A DNA stretch of 64,000 nucleotides, taken from Pisolithus tinctorius (Eukaryota > Basidiomycota > Agaricomycetes > Boletales > Pisolithaceae). A program made the position numbers and the translations under genes. The first letter of the stretch is position 1, and the number at the start of each line of letters is the position of its first letter. The stretch is from assembly GCA_024663395.1 (NCBI GenBank), contig JANFAH010000020.1, positions 992,001 to 1,056,000 on the forward strand, read 5' to 3'. Shown one piece after another: positions 22,101 to 35,653 of this stretch. A model generated the notes under the pieces. It was given only the letters and a program-made list of their open reading frames with translations, did no database searches and was not told where the DNA came from.

Positions 22101-22767
22101 TTCGGGCAGCAGCCCAGGACATGATTTGTGCGACACTGAGACGCTTTGCAGCCAGGCCGTCCCTCAAAACTTCGCGTGGAATTCCGGTGATGATCTCCAA
22201 CATGGGTGCGAGGCGCCATTTGTTGCCAATAGGTGCCCAGTTCTTGTTGAAGAAGTCGACTTTCTTCGGTGCGATGAGTTCCTGTAGTGTCCACCCCCGC
22301 ACAAACCACTCCGGCCAACCGTTGGACTCGGCAAAGTTGCTGTCATCCTGTTTAGTAGGGAAGACTGATCCATCAACGTCGTTGAGGTACGCATAACACA
22401 CTTGTGCATTTTGGTACCACCGATACATCGAATTGATGGCTTCGGATAGTTCTGAGCTGCTCCGCTTGTCGATGCAGCAGGTATCGATCCACAACCACTT
22501 ATAGCCGTCCTTTTTAGCTTGCTCGCAACTCTTGATGATCTTCTGATAGCCGCGGCGCTTCCTGACTTTGTCCCTCTTCTGCTCCTTCATCATCATGAGT
22601 CCAGTCATCTCTTCATAACCGACCTCCGAGCCGTTTCCCCAGCGATGCGATAGTATCGCATATTTTGTGGTCTCGTCATTACGCTCCTTCAGGACCTCAC
22701 ATTCGGGATCCGTCTGTTGGATGTGCTCTTCCCGGTCGAGAACATCCTTCACATTTAATAACTTCAT
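19111..22767 (-). pseudogene. HET-B, HET-domain gene copy B (5' part, disrupted)
   Basis: HET proteins trigger incompatibility-type cell death. The ATG is at 22767; an upstream GTG in frame is not a plausible start. Exon 1 has the HET motifs YAILSHRWG, IDTCCIDKRSSSELSEAI, RGWTLQELIAP and TTRVEDRAYSLMGLFGVNMP. A TGA at 21703-21705 interrupts the frame after IRSLSQ, where copy E has an arginine CGA codon. The frame then stays open to 20818. Small downstream exons continue to 19111, where the CACTA element cuts the gene; its last exons are at 7825-8189. The N-terminal two thirds of exon 1 resemble D/F and the rest resembles E, so B is a recombinant. It is inactive by three independent lesions. 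Confidence 0.9.
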
Positions 22768-25405
22768 CTTCCTCACAGGTCAATGCGAGATTCAACACGT
22801 TAACAAGTTATCACACGTACTTTTTATTAGGCGCCAGAACCTACAGAGTAATCGTCCACGTGGTGAGCTGCGAGTGCAAGGCAAAAGGCAGACGGAAGAC
22901 CGATGCTGGTTGCTGATCACAGGTCTTTGGGGAGGAACACAAGTGCGTTGGGTGAGCGCCAGTTGCGGGGTTATATATTCAGCAACCATGCGGAACATAC
23001 TAACATGCACTCCACGTGGACATCAGTATTGTTCGTTATTCGGTCTTACCGAGGCGATAAGACCATCCAGGTTCTCCATATACATATACTCCCTCCGCAG
23101 TCGTAGTTACGCCGAATTGTGAGCCATCACATCATTGTTGGTCGAAGAGTGTCTTATTTTCACCGCCTTGAGGGTCAGGCACGAGTGACCTAGGATACTA
23201 GTGTGTTTGTGTTAGCCCCTGTTCTTCGCTTGGTGAGGTTTCGAGCTAGAGTGGCCTTTCACGACATATCGCGACGCCGACTATGCTACATTGCTACTGG
23301 ACAAGCGCCCGGCCGGCAATTGCATTGTCAGCACTCATTCGGAATGCAGGAAGGATACGAGAAATGAGATATAGGGAACTTACCAACGTGACATTCCAGC
23401 TAGTACACATAGCACGCAACTGCAGCCCATTTGTCCGATCAAGAGGTACCATCGAGCTATCTCTCCCAACGAACACGTGCAGCTAACGCCTGGCATGCTT
23501 CTACTTAGCCCAATGCTTGCACTTACCCCTTGTTGATGTCCATGCATGTCCATGCTTCATGGCATTGTCGAGGGATGTCGTTAGCGACTACGAAGTTCGA
23601 CAAATGGAGACGTTTACTCACGGCAGGAACGGAACTTCGTTCCGGAGTTGGGAATATTACATGCCAACCTTGCATTCCCGGTTCCCTTGTCGATATGTGT
23701 TCCTGTCCCACACTTCCTACCGTCCGTCTCCTCGCAGAGTGCAGTGTGGCACGACCGCCACGCCCACGCTGCTTGAGAGTGCTTACATAAGTCATGATGT
23801 TTCTACGGATGCAACTGGTGGCTGGGCCAACACCCTCTTTCACGACGCCTTAACTCGCGGGCGCTGACTGGACCCTCACAACTCGACAAACCCAAGCAAA
23901 GAATTACCGCTACTTTTTTTTTTTTTGCGCGGCCGATTGATGCATCAGTATCGAGTATGCCATGGCGAACATTGCGTTCGTGCTGGTCACTGCTAGCATC
24001 CTCATTGATTGGAAGCTCCGTCTGGCCCCTTAAAGCAACGGAGTCCGATTAGAACATGCATTTTTGAATGATGATTGCCTCGATCGCTTTTTGATATCCG
24101 GAATACTAGTCCAGTTTCAACCTGCGCAGAGGCTAACGATTCAACAACATCATCTCTGATGATGCTCATCCTTTAACGCACGCTCGGGGACCACATTCCG
24201 ATCGGCCCATGGGGAGTGCGTTGAGCGATATCATTGAAAGGTTAATAGTAGACTGGCCCCCAAGAAGCGTCAGCCACACTCGTAGACGTACCGAGTTGTG
24301 GGCCGAAGGATATGCTGGAACGTTCTCAGAAGCGGTGAGTTTCGGATAAACAATGGTGTCGAACGCTCTCGCAAAGCAGCCAGGATGAACACTGGCGAAA
24401 CTTAATAACTACCTCGAGGTACGAGTCGTAGTGCAGCCGATCCGTCTCCATCTTCCTCACTTTTTCTCCTCTAGGGTGGCACCAGGTTGTATAGCCGCTG
24501 CAGAGTACTTCTTTACCGGAAGTGCTTAGAAATTGCGGATATCTACGCAAGCACGTAAGTGGAGTGTATCGCAGTATGAAAATAACCGGAAGGCAGCAGC
24601 TCGGGTGTGCAATCGAGCAGCACCTGCGTACATCAAGCACACCACGGGCACGTCTGGCAACTTGGTTCCCAGCATCACGCCGAACCTCGTGTCAAACGAG
24701 ACAATCCGATTCTACAGAGACTACCAGGGATTCTATATCATACCCCAACATTCTCACTATGAGAGGCAAGTCTGATTCTCCATACACTAGTCACAGCTCG
24801 ACGCCCGACATAAATCTCCTCACATGCAACGCTGACCTCAAGTATTAAAGCTATCGCTTGTGACACCCGTCGCGGGCGCCAGCACGAGATGACGTAGGCG
24901 TAACGACTGAGCTCACGCATTCTTTCGGAGTACTGTTTTTTTAACTACCGATTCCTGCAACCGCAGTTGACTCACTCTCTAAACCTGGTCGCACCCGCAT
25001 CCACTACTACGCACTGGCCTTCACTTGTCACGAAGAGTAGCTGCGATCGATGGACGGGAGATACAGCCAATGCCGAGTGCTCTTTTTCCAATGTCGAATG
25101 CAACCATGGGAGACGGTAATCTGTACATGTACTACCATGCTACAGACGAGGCGCTTGAAATCGCCCTTGGACTCGTCTCGAATCCTTTCCTGTACGAAAG
25201 GTTACGCCTCGTACCTTGATCTACTACTACAAGGTTTGACAAGGAGACCCGTTGCTTTGAGGAACCAGCTAGTATGTGTTGACTACAGGCTTACAGCATC
25301 CCTATGAACTTCACGACAGTCGCCGATAAGATGAATTTATGCCGACGATGGTATGGACATACTTGGCAAAATCCGTGTTCGCTAAACCAACGATGTGGAG
25401 GGAGT
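22768..25405. other. intergenic part of the duplicated HET unit (B-C)
   Basis: No gene I can support. Much of it is homologous to 45103-48032 and 52269-55257, so it was copied with the HET genes. Shared blocks include a TATATATTCAGCAACCA segment upstream of HET, a minus-strand KMETDRLHY.SYLE peptide (about 24420) and a LLFV.SEGQCVVVD peptide (about 25010). These may be remains of a second gene, but frames differ between copies. A T-rich run lies near 23914. Confidence 0.55.
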
Positions 25406-28400
25406 TTAAGAGCTTGTACTCGGACCTTGCGTGTTGGTGTTGGCAGTGCCCCTCAGAGCAGTTGTACCTGACCACTTGGCTTGCTCCGCAGCCCGAGCGT
25501 CAAGCAACAACTGGTGTTTCGATGTGCCCGCTCCTGCATCAAACATAATCCTAGAATAACGTATATTCAGATTCATATCGACGCGATCCGCCAAGTGCTT
25601 TTGCCTACCGCTGCAAGTGAGCTGGATCGTCATCTGGGTCTGCCACGAATGAATCCATAACCCGCCCAAATGCCCATAATGCCTGCTGACGATGGTGACG
25701 TTTCCACATTTGAGGCGTGCGACACCACTTACCAACCTCGGCGTTCCCAAGCTCCCAATGTAATCCACGACCTAAACTATGTGAAATGACATCTACGGAG
25801 TTGAGAGAGTTGGCTTGCCTGTGGTAATAGTTCGTCCACTTCCGCGCAGGTCCCACACCAACAGAGCCACAAGATCTATTAACGAATGGACCATCAGTGT
25901 CGAAAGGTAACAAGTTGATGCTGCCCTTGCCTTTCCCGTGATGTCCTCCTCCAGCGCTCGCTGTTCATCTTCATCCTCTGTTGAATTTAGTTTCTCACAG
26001 AGCGCCTCTATCTCTTGTACCATGGAAGAAGTGTCGAGGTGCCTACATATAGTGTTCAAGACATGGACTGCTGAACGTTAGTAGATATGGTGCCGACCTG
26101 TCATATTCAATGCTGCTCTCTGGGTTTGTCTGTCTGGAGCCGGGACACATCGAAGGGTATAAAAACAAAACATTTCGAGGTAATAAAAGTACTCACAAGG
26201 GTTCACCAGCCTTGAAGATTATCCCCATATATTTGACTAGCTGTTTGTGATTGGAATTAGCGCCTGCTGGTTTCAGCCAATAGAAACACCTACGTCAGCA
26301 CTCAGAGTTTGTGAGATGGATTCCAACTCGCGCGTCACTTTCTGCATTTCATCAGCATACCGACGTGGTCCGTCATACTTTGCATCGAGAGTTCGGCACC
26401 GCTTGCCCAAAGAGGTAACACAACTTCAAGGCGCGGGTCCTGCGCCGCATTGGATTGTCGCCTGTCCTTGAATAGGCGCGCTAGTAAACGATGCTTAGTG
26501 TAAGTTTGCGGGAAAAAAATGCATAGTATGACGGGCCAACCTTCCACATTGCCTACAGAATCTTCACTGAGTGGATTGGTTTCCATCATCCAGGGGAGCC
26601 TTTCGAAGAATGTTATTTTGCCAACCTTCGTTCAATGAGGGGTATGAGTTGGACGAAGTAATGAGAAGATGAGTACGCACGTAATTTCTTAGAAGCGGGA
26701 GACCAAAAATGTCTGAGAAAAATTTGATCGATATATCAGCCTTCTGTCTATTCTGTTGCCACCGTAAGCGAGTGTTTGTATGTTTCATATAGTTACCCAA
26801 CACACCGCAGAACTGTGGTGGGCTTCAGGTCCTCTAGAATGATCCTGAAGATAATGTGATCAGCACAGACAAACCCCAAGCATGATAAGAGAGGGTACCA
26901 TATTCATGAGGGAGTAGAAGTGTTCCCTACGTGCCGAAACACAGCATCAGCAACGGCACAGATAGTCGTCCCACGGGCATACCGAATACTTTGAAATCGT
27001 TCCCTTCTCTCTGCATAAGGCGGTTGTCTTCGCCAAACTTGTGGACTTGCGATGGTATATAGTGGAGTCAAAATCCGTGGCTCCGTGGAGTGGTCCCCAC
27101 TGTCTGAGGCTGAGAGTGATACTCAAGGTCAAAAGATGAGCAGCATACGATCATTGTGGAAAACTCACCATCCCCTGAATCCATTCGTTTTCCATTATAA
27201 TCAACTCTATAGAAATCAGAGCATTGTATGACCGTCATCACCAAATGTTTGCCTGCAGCACGGTTAGACAAGGTTTGCAGCAGCTGCAACAAACATTCGT
27301 TGGTGGGAAGTGAGAGGCCCTTTGGCTGACGCAGCATAAGGCTATTGCCATCGAACCGCGAGGGGTGAATCACAGCATGATTATCCCAATCCGACTTGCT
27401 ACCAACTACGCTTGAGACCACGGGGCAATAAACTGAGTTCACGTGGGTCCGCGCATCCTCCAATATATTGCCAATGCATTTGAGATTACCATTGGAATAG
27501 TCATAGTCGCCATAATCGCCCAGCTGGTCATATCAGGCTCGACACAAATATGGGTGTGCATGCATGACTTACTGCAATCTGTTGACCAGAACATTCCTCA
27601 AGCCCTACAGCCCGCCCGTCCAGTGTGCAGCGATAACGCTCGCCCTGAAACTTCGGTGTATCAAAGCCACTCCACGTACGCTATGGTAACGCAAATGGTT
27701 AGGCCGCATGCACATGAGGGAGAAAGTACTAACATATGTACGTGAACATTCACATGGCCCATAACAGCAGCCAGGACATTGCCCGACACCGACCATAACC
27801 TTGAGATCGTCCCTGTCTAAATTACGCCAGGCCACCGTCGCATCCCAGATTGATTGGGCAAGGTGGGCATGCTTAATGAAGTCGAGGTCTAAGTGTTGAC
27901 CTTTGAGCGTACTCCGAGCGTGTTTTGCACGTGCCTTCCACATTCGATCATATGCATTCTTAGCAAAGGCCATCCAGTCCGCCTCTTGAGTTGGAGGGCG
28001 TCGGTCAGAGACCACGTGTGCCAAAAAGTGTCTGTCGTAGTATCCGAGACCAACTGCAAAGCGAGAATTGACATCGTCGTTGGCGTAGACGACGACAATG
28101 AGATCGTTTGTTCGGGATGAAAGCGTGACAGCCTCGCCCGTGAACTTGCGTGGGAAGGTGCCACGACGGGCGAAGCCATGGTATGAGGCAAGCTTGTCGT
28201 CGAGTGTAACCTCGCAAGGCGTCTCGTTGGCATCTTGATTAAGAGTAAGATGCAGTGTTTTGAACTCTGGATACACCGTACGGGGAATGTCCGTAGTGCT
28301 ATTCGCAGTTGAGGTCCTGTGGAAGCTGGATCTAGAATATTCCAAATCGATGGTAGGCAGATCCCAACGATGGTCACATGCCAATAGAGCCCTGACACGA

Positions 28401-29515
28401 TTCGGAGAGCTGGGAAAGGGGACGACGGGCAAGCACACTTGGATCCCCGCATTACTGACAATGAATGTGCGGAGTGGCTGGCTGAGCGATTGACCACGCC
28501 ACCTCAGCCAAGCAAGTCTGCACCGATGTATTGGGTTGGTTGAGATATTCCGAATGTACCAGGGATTGCCGAGTTCGTTCCATTCGATGTGCCTGATTAG
28601 TCTCCTGCCAAAATGATCGGGTTCCACCTTCTGCATGTTGCCACACTCCCAAAAGTCGCTCGGGTCATCAGCCAGGACACTGCCTCTCCGCGGGCTCCGT
28701 GGATTCCATGCAAATATGCTGTGATCGTTGGACGTGCGGATGATTTCCAGTTGCAGACGCCGAAATGCCTTTTTGCCCTCTCCATACAACATGGGCATGT
28801 TCACACCGAACAACCCCATCAGCGAGTATGCTCGATCTTCCACACGCGTCGTCTCCCGCTCAGCAGCCCAGGACATGATTTGTGCGACACAGAGATCCTT
28901 CGGAGCCAGGTCACCCGACAAAACTTCGCCGGGAATTCCGGTGATGTCCTCCAACCCGTTTGCAAGGTCTCCTTTATTGCCAATCGACACCCAGCCCTTG
29001 TTGAAGAACACGACTTCCTTTGGAGCGATGAGTTCCTGTAGCGTCCAGCCTCGCGCAAACCACTCCGGCCAACCGTTGGACTTGTCAAACTTGTTCACAT
29101 CTCGCTTGTCAGGGAAGGCCAACTCGTCGACGTCATTGAGGTATGCATAGCACACCTGTGCATTTTGGTACCACTGATACATCGAATTGATGGCCTCGGA
29201 TAGTTCTGAACTGCTCCGCTTGTCGATGCAGCAGGTATCTATCCACAGCCACTCGTAGCCGTCCTTCGCAGCTTGCTCGCAGCTCTTGATGATCTTTTGG
29301 TAGCCGTCGCGCCTCTTAACTTCGTCTCTCTTCCGCTCCTCCATCTTCATCAGCCCAATCATCTCCTTGTAACCAACCTCGGCGCCCCAGCGATGTGATA
29401 ATATCGCATAACAAGTACCTTTGTCACCAAGTTCCTTCAGAACTTCACGTTCCGGATTGGTTTGTTGGACGTCCGTTTCCCGGTCGAGAACAGCTCTCAC
29501 ATCTAGTAACTTCAT
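25406..29515 (-). CDS. HET-C, HET-domain protein copy C
   Basis: C/E-type copy. Exon 1 runs from ATG 29515 to 27605 (up to 636 codons before splicing). It holds the HET domain at about residues 30-265 (CYAILSHRWGAEVGYKEM, WIDTCCIDK, RGWTLQELIAPKEV) and then the shared unknown region (VTLSSRTNDLIVVVYANDD, RFAVGLGYY). Downstream small exons include KGLSLPTNECLLQLLQTL and KHLVMTVIQCSDFYRVD, then IKFFSDIFGLPLLRNY, a coiled-coil piece LNSTEDEDEQRALEED, VALLVWDLRGSG, and a final exon (25610-25406) with NIRYSRIMFDAGAGTSKHQ. The final exon stops at TAA where D and E read CAA and go nine residues further. I see no disabling lesion in exon 1; intron borders downstream are approximate. Confidence 0.8.
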
Positions 29516-31369
29516 CTTCCTCAGAAGTCAATGCAAGGTTCAACATGTCAGCAAGGAATCACACATACCTTGTTAGGCGTCCAATCTCGCGGGGTATTCT
29601 TTCTTGTGGTGAGTTTTGAGTGTAGGACGAAAGGCAATTACGACTGATGGTGGTTGCTGGTGACAGGTCTTAAGGGAGGGACACAGGTGTTTTGAGCAGT
29701 AACGTTTATATCTGAAGCAGGCATAGCACTTTCGACTGGTATGGACATATCATTCGTTCGTTGTTCGGTCTACGAGAGCTCATCAGGAACATGAGGCAAG
29801 AAGACCTTCTAGGGTCTTCATCATTACGTAGCAAGGCTGACCCAACCGTCTACCACCACACCGCAAAGGCAGATAAACTATGCAGGCAATCAGTATTGAC
29901 GTCTACTGCATTCGTGAGTTCGCAGTCAGTTGCATAGGATACCAGCATACACTTGCTATCTTGCGGTACCCTAACAAACTAAGGGCAAATCCTTGGGCTG
30001 CGTGTACACATTTGTATGCTCTAACCACGTTTGGCAGCAATGTTATCTTGGTACACGTTGTAGGAGCCCCACCTGACAAGGCTAAACTGGGGATAGCGTT
30101 GTTTCGTCATTGCTACCTGTGTCAAGTTGTGGTCGCGCTGCTGGAGTCCCTGGTTTCCATGGTCTGGTCATGAAGGCAAGCTGTTGACTCCACCTTGACG
30201 CAGTCATAGCAGTGATGATCAAGATCATAACACCAGGATCCGAGAAGTGTCCACGGGTGATGTTCTTCTAGTTGTCTCTGCCGATGATGGCCTACGTCGT
30301 TCGCCTAGATTCGATGGTTGCGCGTGCTTCACCGAAACGCCTACGGCGTCAAGATGTGGCATATCAGTAACCTGGAGTGGCTGCAGAGTCCGCCGGCCCC
30401 CGGTGACGTGAGAAATGGTATAGAACGATCGTGGGCGAACTGCTTAGATCGGGGTACTGGCAAGTCTGAGTACGAATACCTCGTCTTAATGGCGTATGCA
30501 ACAAATTAATCCTTGCTGTAGGAGATGGTCTCGTTGGTCCCGATGGTGCCCTCAAGTTTTCCGTCTCACTGGAAACCCTCTACTGAGACCCAAGTGTCCG
30601 ACCTTATCCAGATTTTGAGGTATGTCTCGTTACATCGGCGTTGGGTTTATCTCACCCCTCTGCCGTAGGTTCTTTTGTGTCGACGATGCCATTGGCTCGG
30701 CCCATAGATGTATTGGGAGCGAGCAGGCCATGATGGACGTTACGCTTGTCCTGGCCACTGCTAGCAGCATCCTCACGGACCGGAAACTCCATCTGGTCAC
30801 TGAAAGGTACAGAGTGATGATTAGAGCGTGGATTTCTGGCTTTCATCTCTGGTGATGCTCATCCTTCAATACGCGCTCGAGGACCACCACCACTGTTTGA
30901 TCACCCCACGTGCAGCGCGAACGACATAGTTCTTTAACTGAAGGGTTGATGATTGACTGACCACAGGAGACAGCAGTTACACTTGCATAGGCACTCAACG
31001 CAGGCATGGAATGCGAGCAGTAATTCATCTGACAATTTCCCCAGCATATCGTCGACTCAAACCTCGTGTTGAACAGATTGTGGAAATCGATGCAATATTT
31101 GACATCCCGCATCGCAAGCGCTTGCTGTGATTGAGGAAAGGGAGGCACAGCTGATGAGAGCCTTTTCCACCCGGATTGTTGCATGTACAACAGCGTACAT
31201 TTCGTACGTTGATCTACTATTACAACACGGCTAGACAAGGAGACCCAACGTTACTTTGAGGAACTAACCACTACAGGCGTACAGCACTCCCGTGAACATC
31301 ATGGCCATCATCGATGGGGTGAATTTATCCGGGCAGAGCTGAAGATATGCTTGCCAAAATCCATGTTTG
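29516..31369. other. intergenic part of the duplicated HET unit (C-D), shortened
   Basis: No gene supported. It is about 1 kb shorter than the other HET intergenic regions and more diverged, but shares blocks such as the segment near 30660-30790 with 23930-24020. Open frames here (for example 29880-30173 and 30318-30509) have no counterpart in the sister units. Confidence 0.5.
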
Positions 31370-34300
31370 CTAAACCATTGATGTGGAGGGAGTTTGAGGG
31401 CTCGTATGTGGACCTTGGGTGTCGGTGTGGTTGGTGTCCCTCGAACTAGTTGCACCTGACCACTTGGATTGCTCTGCAGCCCGAGCGTCAAGCAACAACT
31501 GATGTTTCGATATGCCCGCTTTAGCATCAAGCATGATTCTAGAACGATATATATTCAGCGGTTTGGTATCATAGCTGAATTCTAAATGACGTCACCTACC
31601 GCTGCAAGTGAGCTTGATCATCATCTGGGTCTGGATACCTTATCGAAATCTTAAAGTCAAAGCTTTGCTCTAAATCCTGCTGACGGCGGTTACGATGACA
31701 TTCAAGTGTGTGGCACGACTTACTGTCATATTTCGTTCTCTCCGAATGTAATTTACAACCTGAACCATGTCAAAAGAAACCTATGGAGACCAGAGACTTG
31801 ACTTACCTTCGGTAATAGTCGGTTCACTTCTGCGTAGATCCCACACCAACAGAGCCACAGGATCTATTAATAAATGGACCATCAGTGTCGAAAGGTAACA
31901 AGTTGATGCATCCATGCCTTTCCCGTAATGTCCTCCACCAATGCTCGTTGTTCGTCACTGTCCTCTGCTGCCTCGAGTTCCGCTTGGAGCACCCTGATCT
32001 CTTGTACCATGGAAGGAATGTTGAGTTGGCTGCGCATGATGTTCAGGAGGTAGACTGCTGGATGTCAGTAGATACATTGCCGACCTTTCATATACATTGC
32101 GGTTCGCTTGACCTGTCCGTCTGGAGCCGGGAAGCATCGAATGGTAGAAAAAACGAAAAAATTCGAGGTAATAAAAGCACTCACGAGTGTTCATGTTCAA
32201 AGTATACGTCGCGCAAGGTAGTCTCTATGTGATGGAGTAGCTGTTTGTGGTTAGAATTAGTACCAACCCTCTTTCGCTCGCAGTATTACTCACGCTGGTA
32301 CTCAGAGTTTGTGAGATAGATTCCAACACGGGCTCCACTTGCTGCATTGCATCAGCACACCGATGCGGTGCGCAATCTTCTACACGAAGAGTTTTGCACC
32401 GCCCGCGCAAGAGAGGTAACACGACTTCAAGGCACGGGTCCTGTGCGGCATTGGATTGTCGCCTGCCCTTGAATAGGCGTGCTAGTAAACGATGCTCTAA
32501 AGCAGCAATGCAAGTTCGCGGGAAAAATACTTAGTGTGACAGGCCAACCTTCCGTAGAGCTTACAATAACCTCGCTGGGTGAATCAGTCTCCAACACCCG
32601 GGGGAGCCTTTCGAAGAATGTTATTTTGCCAACCTACATTCGACGGCAAGTATGAGAGGGATGAGGCAATGAAAAGAAGAGTACGCACGTAATTTCTCAG
32701 ATGCTGGAGACCAAACATGTCTGAGAAAAATTTGATCGCTCCATCTTTCTTCTGTCTATTCTGTTACCAAAATAGGTGAATGTTTGTGAGTTCCATATAG
32801 GTCCCCCAACACACCACAGACTTCTGACTGGCTTCAGGTCCTGCAGATTCGTGCTGAAGATAGTGTGATCAGCGCGCGAAAACGCCAAGCGGGATAAGAG
32901 AAGGTACCAGATTCACGAGGGCGTGAAAGTGCACCCTACACAGCATCAGGAACGGCACACACAACAACAACAACCCTGTGGGCTTACCGAATAGTATGGA
33001 ATTGTCGCATGCGATGCCAACAACACCGTTTTCTTTCCCAAACTTGGGGATGTGCAACGGTATATAGTGGAGTCAAGATCCGTGGCTCTGCGGAGTGGTT
33101 CCCACTTTCTGAGGCTGAGTCTGATACTCGAAGTCAAAAAGTGAGTAGAGTACTTGCGGAAAACTCACCACCCCTTGAGTGCCTTCGTTCGTCATCGTCA
33201 ATTCGTTCTCCATTACAGTCAAACGTATAGAAATCTGAGCATTGTACGACTGATATCACCAATCCTTTGCCTGCAGCACGGGTGGACAAGGCTTTCAGTA
33301 GCAGTACAAGATGTTCGTTGGCGGGAAGCAAGAGGCCCTTCGGTTCACGCAAGACCAGGTGCTTGTTGTAAACGTGATTCACAACGACATCATCCCGATT
33401 CTTCACGTGACTCATTGACCGTTCATCGCCAGATATGCGGGAGACCACGGGGTAATAAACTGAGTCCATGGGGTTAATGCCAAGGGTGCGCATATCCTCA
33501 AATATATTGCCAGTACGTGTAAGAGTGCCGTCGGAATAGTCACCATAATCACCCAGCTGGTTGTATCAGGCTCGACACAAGCACACGGATGCATGGCATG
33601 ACTCACCTCAATCCGTTGACCAGAACACCTCTCGAACTTTACCTCCCGCTCGTCCAGCCTCAACCAATATGAATGATAAACCGTGTCCATAATCCCTGGC
33701 ACATCCAGGCGACTCCGCTCGAGCTACGGATGTAAACGGCAAGGTCGCATGCACATGCGGGAGAAAGCACCTACAAACGTATTTGACCATTGGCACGGCC
33801 CATCACAACGACCAGAGCATTGCTCGACATCGACCACAACGTTGAAATTGTCCTTCTCTTCCCATGTACTGCAAATTATCCTCGCAGCCCAGATTGAGCG
33901 GGGAAGATGGACATGCTTGATGAAGTGGAAACCGGAGCCCCGATGGCGCCGTTGTTCGGCCATATTCTGACCATGTTTTGCACGTCCACTCCACATTCGA
34001 TCATACGCTCTCTTGCCAAAGTCCCCTTGACCTGCAGGGCGATCATCGTAGACGACGTGGATCCATCCTTGGCCTCGGTAGCATCCGAGACCAACGGCAA
34101 AGCGAGATCCAGCACCGTCATTGGCATAGACTACAACAATGAGATCGTCGATGCGAGATGAGAGTGTTACAGTGTCGTCCCCGAACTCGCGTGGGTAGAT
34201 GCCCCGACGGGTGAATCCATGGTACAAGGCATACTTGTCGTCGAATTTAAACTCTCGGCGTGTCTCATTGGCGTCTTGATGATGAGTAAGATAGAGTGTC

Positions 34301-35568
34301 TTGAACACTGGAAATGTCTCGAAAGTGTCCGCGATGCCAAAGCTCCTGTCATAGCTGGATCCAGAAAATACCAAATCGATGGTGGCCAGACCCCATCCAT
34401 AGTTTGTAGTACATGCCAATACAGCCCTGGAATGAGACGGAGAGTCGCGGGAGGGAATGACTGGCAGGCACACTTGGATACCCGCACTGTTGACAGAGAA
34501 TGTGTGAAGCTGCTGGCTGAGCGACCGAGCACGCCTCTTCAACCAAGCAACTCTGCACCAGTGTATCGGGTTGGTCGAGATCCTGTTCAAGTTAAGCCAG
34601 ACGTGCCAGGGATTGCCGAGGTCTTCCAGGTAAATGTGCTCCACCAGTTCGTTGACAAACTCATCGGGTTCCACCTTCTCGACTTCGCCACAACCCCGAA
34701 AGTCGCTTGGATCTTCTGCCAGGACACTGCCCGACCGTGGTTTCTGTGGATCCCACGCAAACATGCTTTGGTCACTGGATACGCGAATGATTTCCAGTTG
34801 TAGCCGCTCAAATGCCTTTTTTCCCTCTCCGTACAACATGGGCATGTTCACTCCAAACAACCCCATCAGCGAGTATGCCCGATCTTCCTCGCGCGTCGTC
34901 TTCCGGTTGGCAGCCCACGACATGATTTGTGCAACACTGAGACGCTTCGCAGCCAGGCCATCCCTCAAAACTTCGCGTGGAATTCCCGTAACTTTCTTCA
35001 ACCTGGGTGCAAGGCGCCACTTGTTGCCAATGGGTATCCAGTCCTTGTTGAAGAATTCGACTTCCTTTGGAGCGATGAGCTCCTGCAGGGTCCACCCCCG
35101 CACGAACCACTCTGGCCAACCATTGGACTTGGCATATTTGCTGACATCCCGTTTAGTAGGGAAGGTTGATTCATCAACGTCGTTGAGGTACGCATAGCAC
35201 ACCCGTGCATTTTGGTACCACCGATACATCGAATTGATGGCTTCGGATAGTTCTGAGCTGCTCCGCTTGTCGATGCAGCAGGTATCGATCCACAACCACT
35301 TGTAGCCGTCCTTTTTAGCTTGCTCGCAACTCTTGATGATCTTCTGATAGCCGCGGCGCTTCCTGACTTTGTCCCTCTTCTGCTCCTTCATCATCATGAG
35401 CCCAGTCATCTCTTCATAACCGACCTCCGAGCCGTTGCCCCAGCGATGCGATAGTATCGCATATTTTGTGGTCTCGTCATTACGCTCCTTCAGGACCTCA
35501 TATTCGGGATCCGTCTGTTGGATGTGCTCTTCCCGGTCGAGAACATCTTTCACATTTAATAACTTCAT
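31370..35568 (-). CDS. HET-D, HET-domain protein copy D
   Basis: D/F-type copy. The ATG is at 35568 (KMKLLNVKDVLDREEH) and exon 1 is open to 33724. HET motifs: KYAILSHRWGNGSEVGYEEM, WIDTCCIDKRSSSEL, RGWTLQELIAPKEVEFF, TTREEDRAYSLMGLFGVNMP. The rest of exon 1 matches F (LHTFSVNSAGIQVCLPV, DLIVVVYANDGAGSRFAVGL). The following exons include GLLLPANEHLVLLLKALSTR and GKGLVISVVQCSDFYTFD. The last exon begins at 31601 and ends at TAG (31370-31372) with TPSTSMV. A full Ty3/gypsy element lies 86 bp upstream of the start codon, so its native promoter is separated or replaced. The coding part looks intact. Confidence 0.8.
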
Positions 35569-35653
35569 CTTCCCCACGGGTCAATGCGAGGTTCAACACG
35601 TTAACAAGTTATCATACGTACTTTCTATTAGGCGCCCGAACCTACAGAGTATT

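Noticed and set aside
34634..35197. 187-codon plus-strand open frame
   Set aside because: Antisense shadow of the HET-D domain exon; the real motifs are on the minus strand.
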